Source: Natronococcus amylolyticus DSM 10524 (GTDB lineage Archaea > Halobacteriota > Halobacteria > Halobacteriales > Natrialbaceae). Taken from it: a stretch of DNA of 64,000 nt. The stretch spans positions 66,580-130,579 of the forward strand of contig NZ_AOIB01000026.1 in the NCBI RefSeq assembly GCF_000337675.1. The letters are read 5' to 3'. Position 1 is the first letter of the stretch. Each line of letters begins with the position of its first letter. Below are positions 62,628-64,000 of the stretch, piece by piece. The translations under genes and the position numbers were made by a program. The notes beneath the pieces were generated by a model. It saw only the letters and a program-made list of their open reading frames with translations. It did no database searches and had not been told where the DNA came from.

Positions 62628-64000
62628 ATGGACCTCGCGATCACGAACGTCCTCGCGCTGACGATGCGCGACGATCGACTGGGAATTCTCGAGGACGCGA
62701 CGATCGGAATCGACGACGGTCGGCTCGCGTACGTCGGCTCGAGCGACTCGTTCGACGACGAAGCGGAGCGAACGATCGACGGCGACGGCCGCGTCGCGAC
62801 GCCCGGCCTGGTGAACGTCCACGCCCACACCGACCTGACGCTGCTGCGAGGTGGCGCACAGGACGTCCCCGAGATCGAGTGGATGAACCATGCCCTCGGG
62901 CCGCTGTCGGCGGCGATGGAGCCGGAAGACCGCGTCGCGGGCGCCCGGCTGGGCGTGCTCGAGGCGCTTCGCTCGGGCGTGACGACCGTCGGCGAGTACG
63001 CCCACGACGTCGAACGGCTCGTCGACGAAGCTCACGAGCCGATGGGTGTCCGCACCGTCGCGACGGAGACGATCAACGCCGTCGACGGGCCGACCGACGA
63101 TCTGGGTCCGGACGAGCCGTATCCGCTCAGCGAGGAGCAGGGCTGGAGTGGGCTCGAGCGCAACGAGGCCCTGTTCGACGCCTGCGCCGACCGCGAGCGC
63201 GTCTCGGCGTTGTACGGGCCGCAGGCGCTGGACATGGTTCCCCAGGAACTGCTCGAGGAGATCCGCGAGCGCGCCGAACGCCACGATCGCGGGATCCACA
63301 TGCACGTCGCCCAGGGCGAGCGCGAGCAGCGCCAGATCGAAGCCCGGTACGGAACGGGCGAGACGACGGTGAGCGTCCTCGAGGAGCTCGAACTCGTTTC
63401 CGACCGATTGCTCGCGGCCCACCTCCACGGTGCGACTAACGAGGAGCGCGCCCGGCTGGCCGATGCGGGCGTCCGGATGGCCGCGAATCCGAGTTCGATC
63501 GCGGCGATCGACGGGATCACGCCACCGATCGTCGAGTACCGAAACTCGAGGGGCATCGCGGGCATCGGTACCGACCAGGCGCCCGGACCGGGTGGCCACG
63601 ACTTCCTCCGGGAGCTCCGGACGACGGCGCTGCTCGCGAAGACCAAGCGAACCGATCCGACGGCGTTTCCGGCCTGGGAGGCCCTTCGTGTCGGCACGAT
63701 CGAGGGCGCCCGCGCGCTGGGGATCGACGAGGAGGTGGGGTCGCTCGAGGAGGGAAAACGAGCCGATCTCGTCCTGTTCGACCTCGGCCACCCGTCGACG
63801 GCCCCCGTCGTCTCCGAACCGCTGCATACGGCCGTGCCGAACCTCGTCTACGGCGCAAACGGGGGCGTCGTCGACACCGTGCTGATCGAGGGCGAGGTCG
63901 TCCTCGAGGGCGGAGAGCTTCGGACCGCTGATGAGGGAGAGATCCTCGAGGAGGCGACCGAGCGCGCGACCGACGTGTTCGCTCGAGCCGGTGACGCGTG
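62628..64000 (+). CDS. Amidohydrolase of the SAH/MTA deaminase-TrzN type (3'-truncated)
   Basis: At least 457 residues; the gene runs off the window. [14 protein letters not shown] is the HxH metal pair, [11 protein letters not shown] and [12 protein letters not shown] carry later ligands and [12 protein letters not shown] the Asp. The plan fits the chlorohydrolase / S-adenosylhomocysteine or methylthioadenosine deaminase group. The final region returns to the small beta domain ([16 protein letters not shown]). It diverges from pyrE with about 120 bp between. Confidence 0.85.
   Translation, partial: MDLAITNVLALTMRDDRLGILEDATIGIDDGRLAYVGSSDSFDDEAERTIDGDGRVATPGLVNVHAHTDLTLLRGGAQDVPEIEWMNHALGPLSAAMEPEDRVAGARLGVLEALRSGVTTVGEYAHDVERLVDEAHEPMGVRTVATETINAVDGPTDDLGPDEPYPLSEEQGWSGLERNEALFDACADRERVSALYGPQALDMVPQELLEEIRERAERHDRGIHMHVAQGEREQRQIEARYGTGETTVSVLEELELVSDRLLAAHLHGATNEERARLADAGVRMAANPSSIAAIDGITPPIVEYRNSRGIAGIGTDQAPGPGGHDFLRELRTTALLAKTKRTDPTAFPAWEALRVGTIEGARALGIDEEVGSLEEGKRADLVLFDLGHPSTAPVVSEPLHTAVPNLVYGANGGVVDTVLIEGEVVLEGGELRTADEGEILEEATERATDVFARAGDA

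Overview
The window is a gene-dense stretch of a halophilic archaeon (class Halobacteria, perhaps Natrialbaceae). The evidence is its high G+C, strongly acidic proteins, heavy CTCGAG use and twin-arginine signals on almost every secreted protein. Family content agrees: aIF2-beta, L15e, RIO2, NcsA, GfcR, HTH-10/Bat regulators, FtsZ2 with its CdrL/CdrS partners, and a fused FolC-FolP. Family names are recalled from the translations; no database search was run.

Layout. 1-9.2 kb: the end of folCP, an HTH-10 regulator, an FAH-family enzyme, a rhodanese, an amphi-Trp protein, a Tat amidohydrolase, a dhaKLM operon and two small unknown genes. 9.2-13.5 kb: a CPA2 antiporter with a Usp-like tail and an asparagine-synthase-like ligase lacking the usual N-terminal cysteine. 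13.5-19.3 kb (minus strand): a tightly overlapping cobalamin late-step operon, HAD-cbiB-cobS-cobY-cobT-cobD-cbiZ. 19.4-22.3 kb: an M24-fold protein with degenerate metal ligands, aIF2-beta, a DUF5789-like protein and tRNA-Tyr. 22.4-24.5 kb: the cell-division block cdrL, cdrS-ftsZ2, with a striking run of inverted repeats before cdrS. 24.8-36.4 kb: mostly housekeeping genes (ncsA, hydrolases, endonuclease IV, lipoate-ligase family, an orphan Tat lipoprotein binding protein, rio2) and a galactonate-dehydratase plus TIM-barrel pair.

36.5-51.9 kb is the most unusual part: a minus-strand island of secreted proteins. It holds four S8 subtilases, a 1108-residue M14 carboxypeptidase, a 696-residue LVIVD-type Tat protein and a Bat-type multi-domain regulator. 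The large subtilase and the M14 protein end in nearly the same ~130-residue module, and the LVIVD protein has a divergent version. The LVIVD gene and the first subtilase carry the same upstream box at the same distance from their start codons, which suggests one regulon.

52.4-64 kb: a small unknown gene, L15e, UspA, an ArsC/LMW-PTP-like protein, gfcR (with a palindrome abutting its start), thrS divergent from a tenA pair, a HAD-aldolase pair, vapBC, a GNAT gene broken by one TAG, pyrE and the start of an amidohydrolase.

The best candidates for undescribed biology are the cdrS-ftsZ2 leader (four GTAAGAC/GTCTTAC half-sites that can pair in mutually exclusive ways around two hairpins), the decamer array just downstream of ftsZ2, and the co-regulated peptidase island with its shared C-terminal module.
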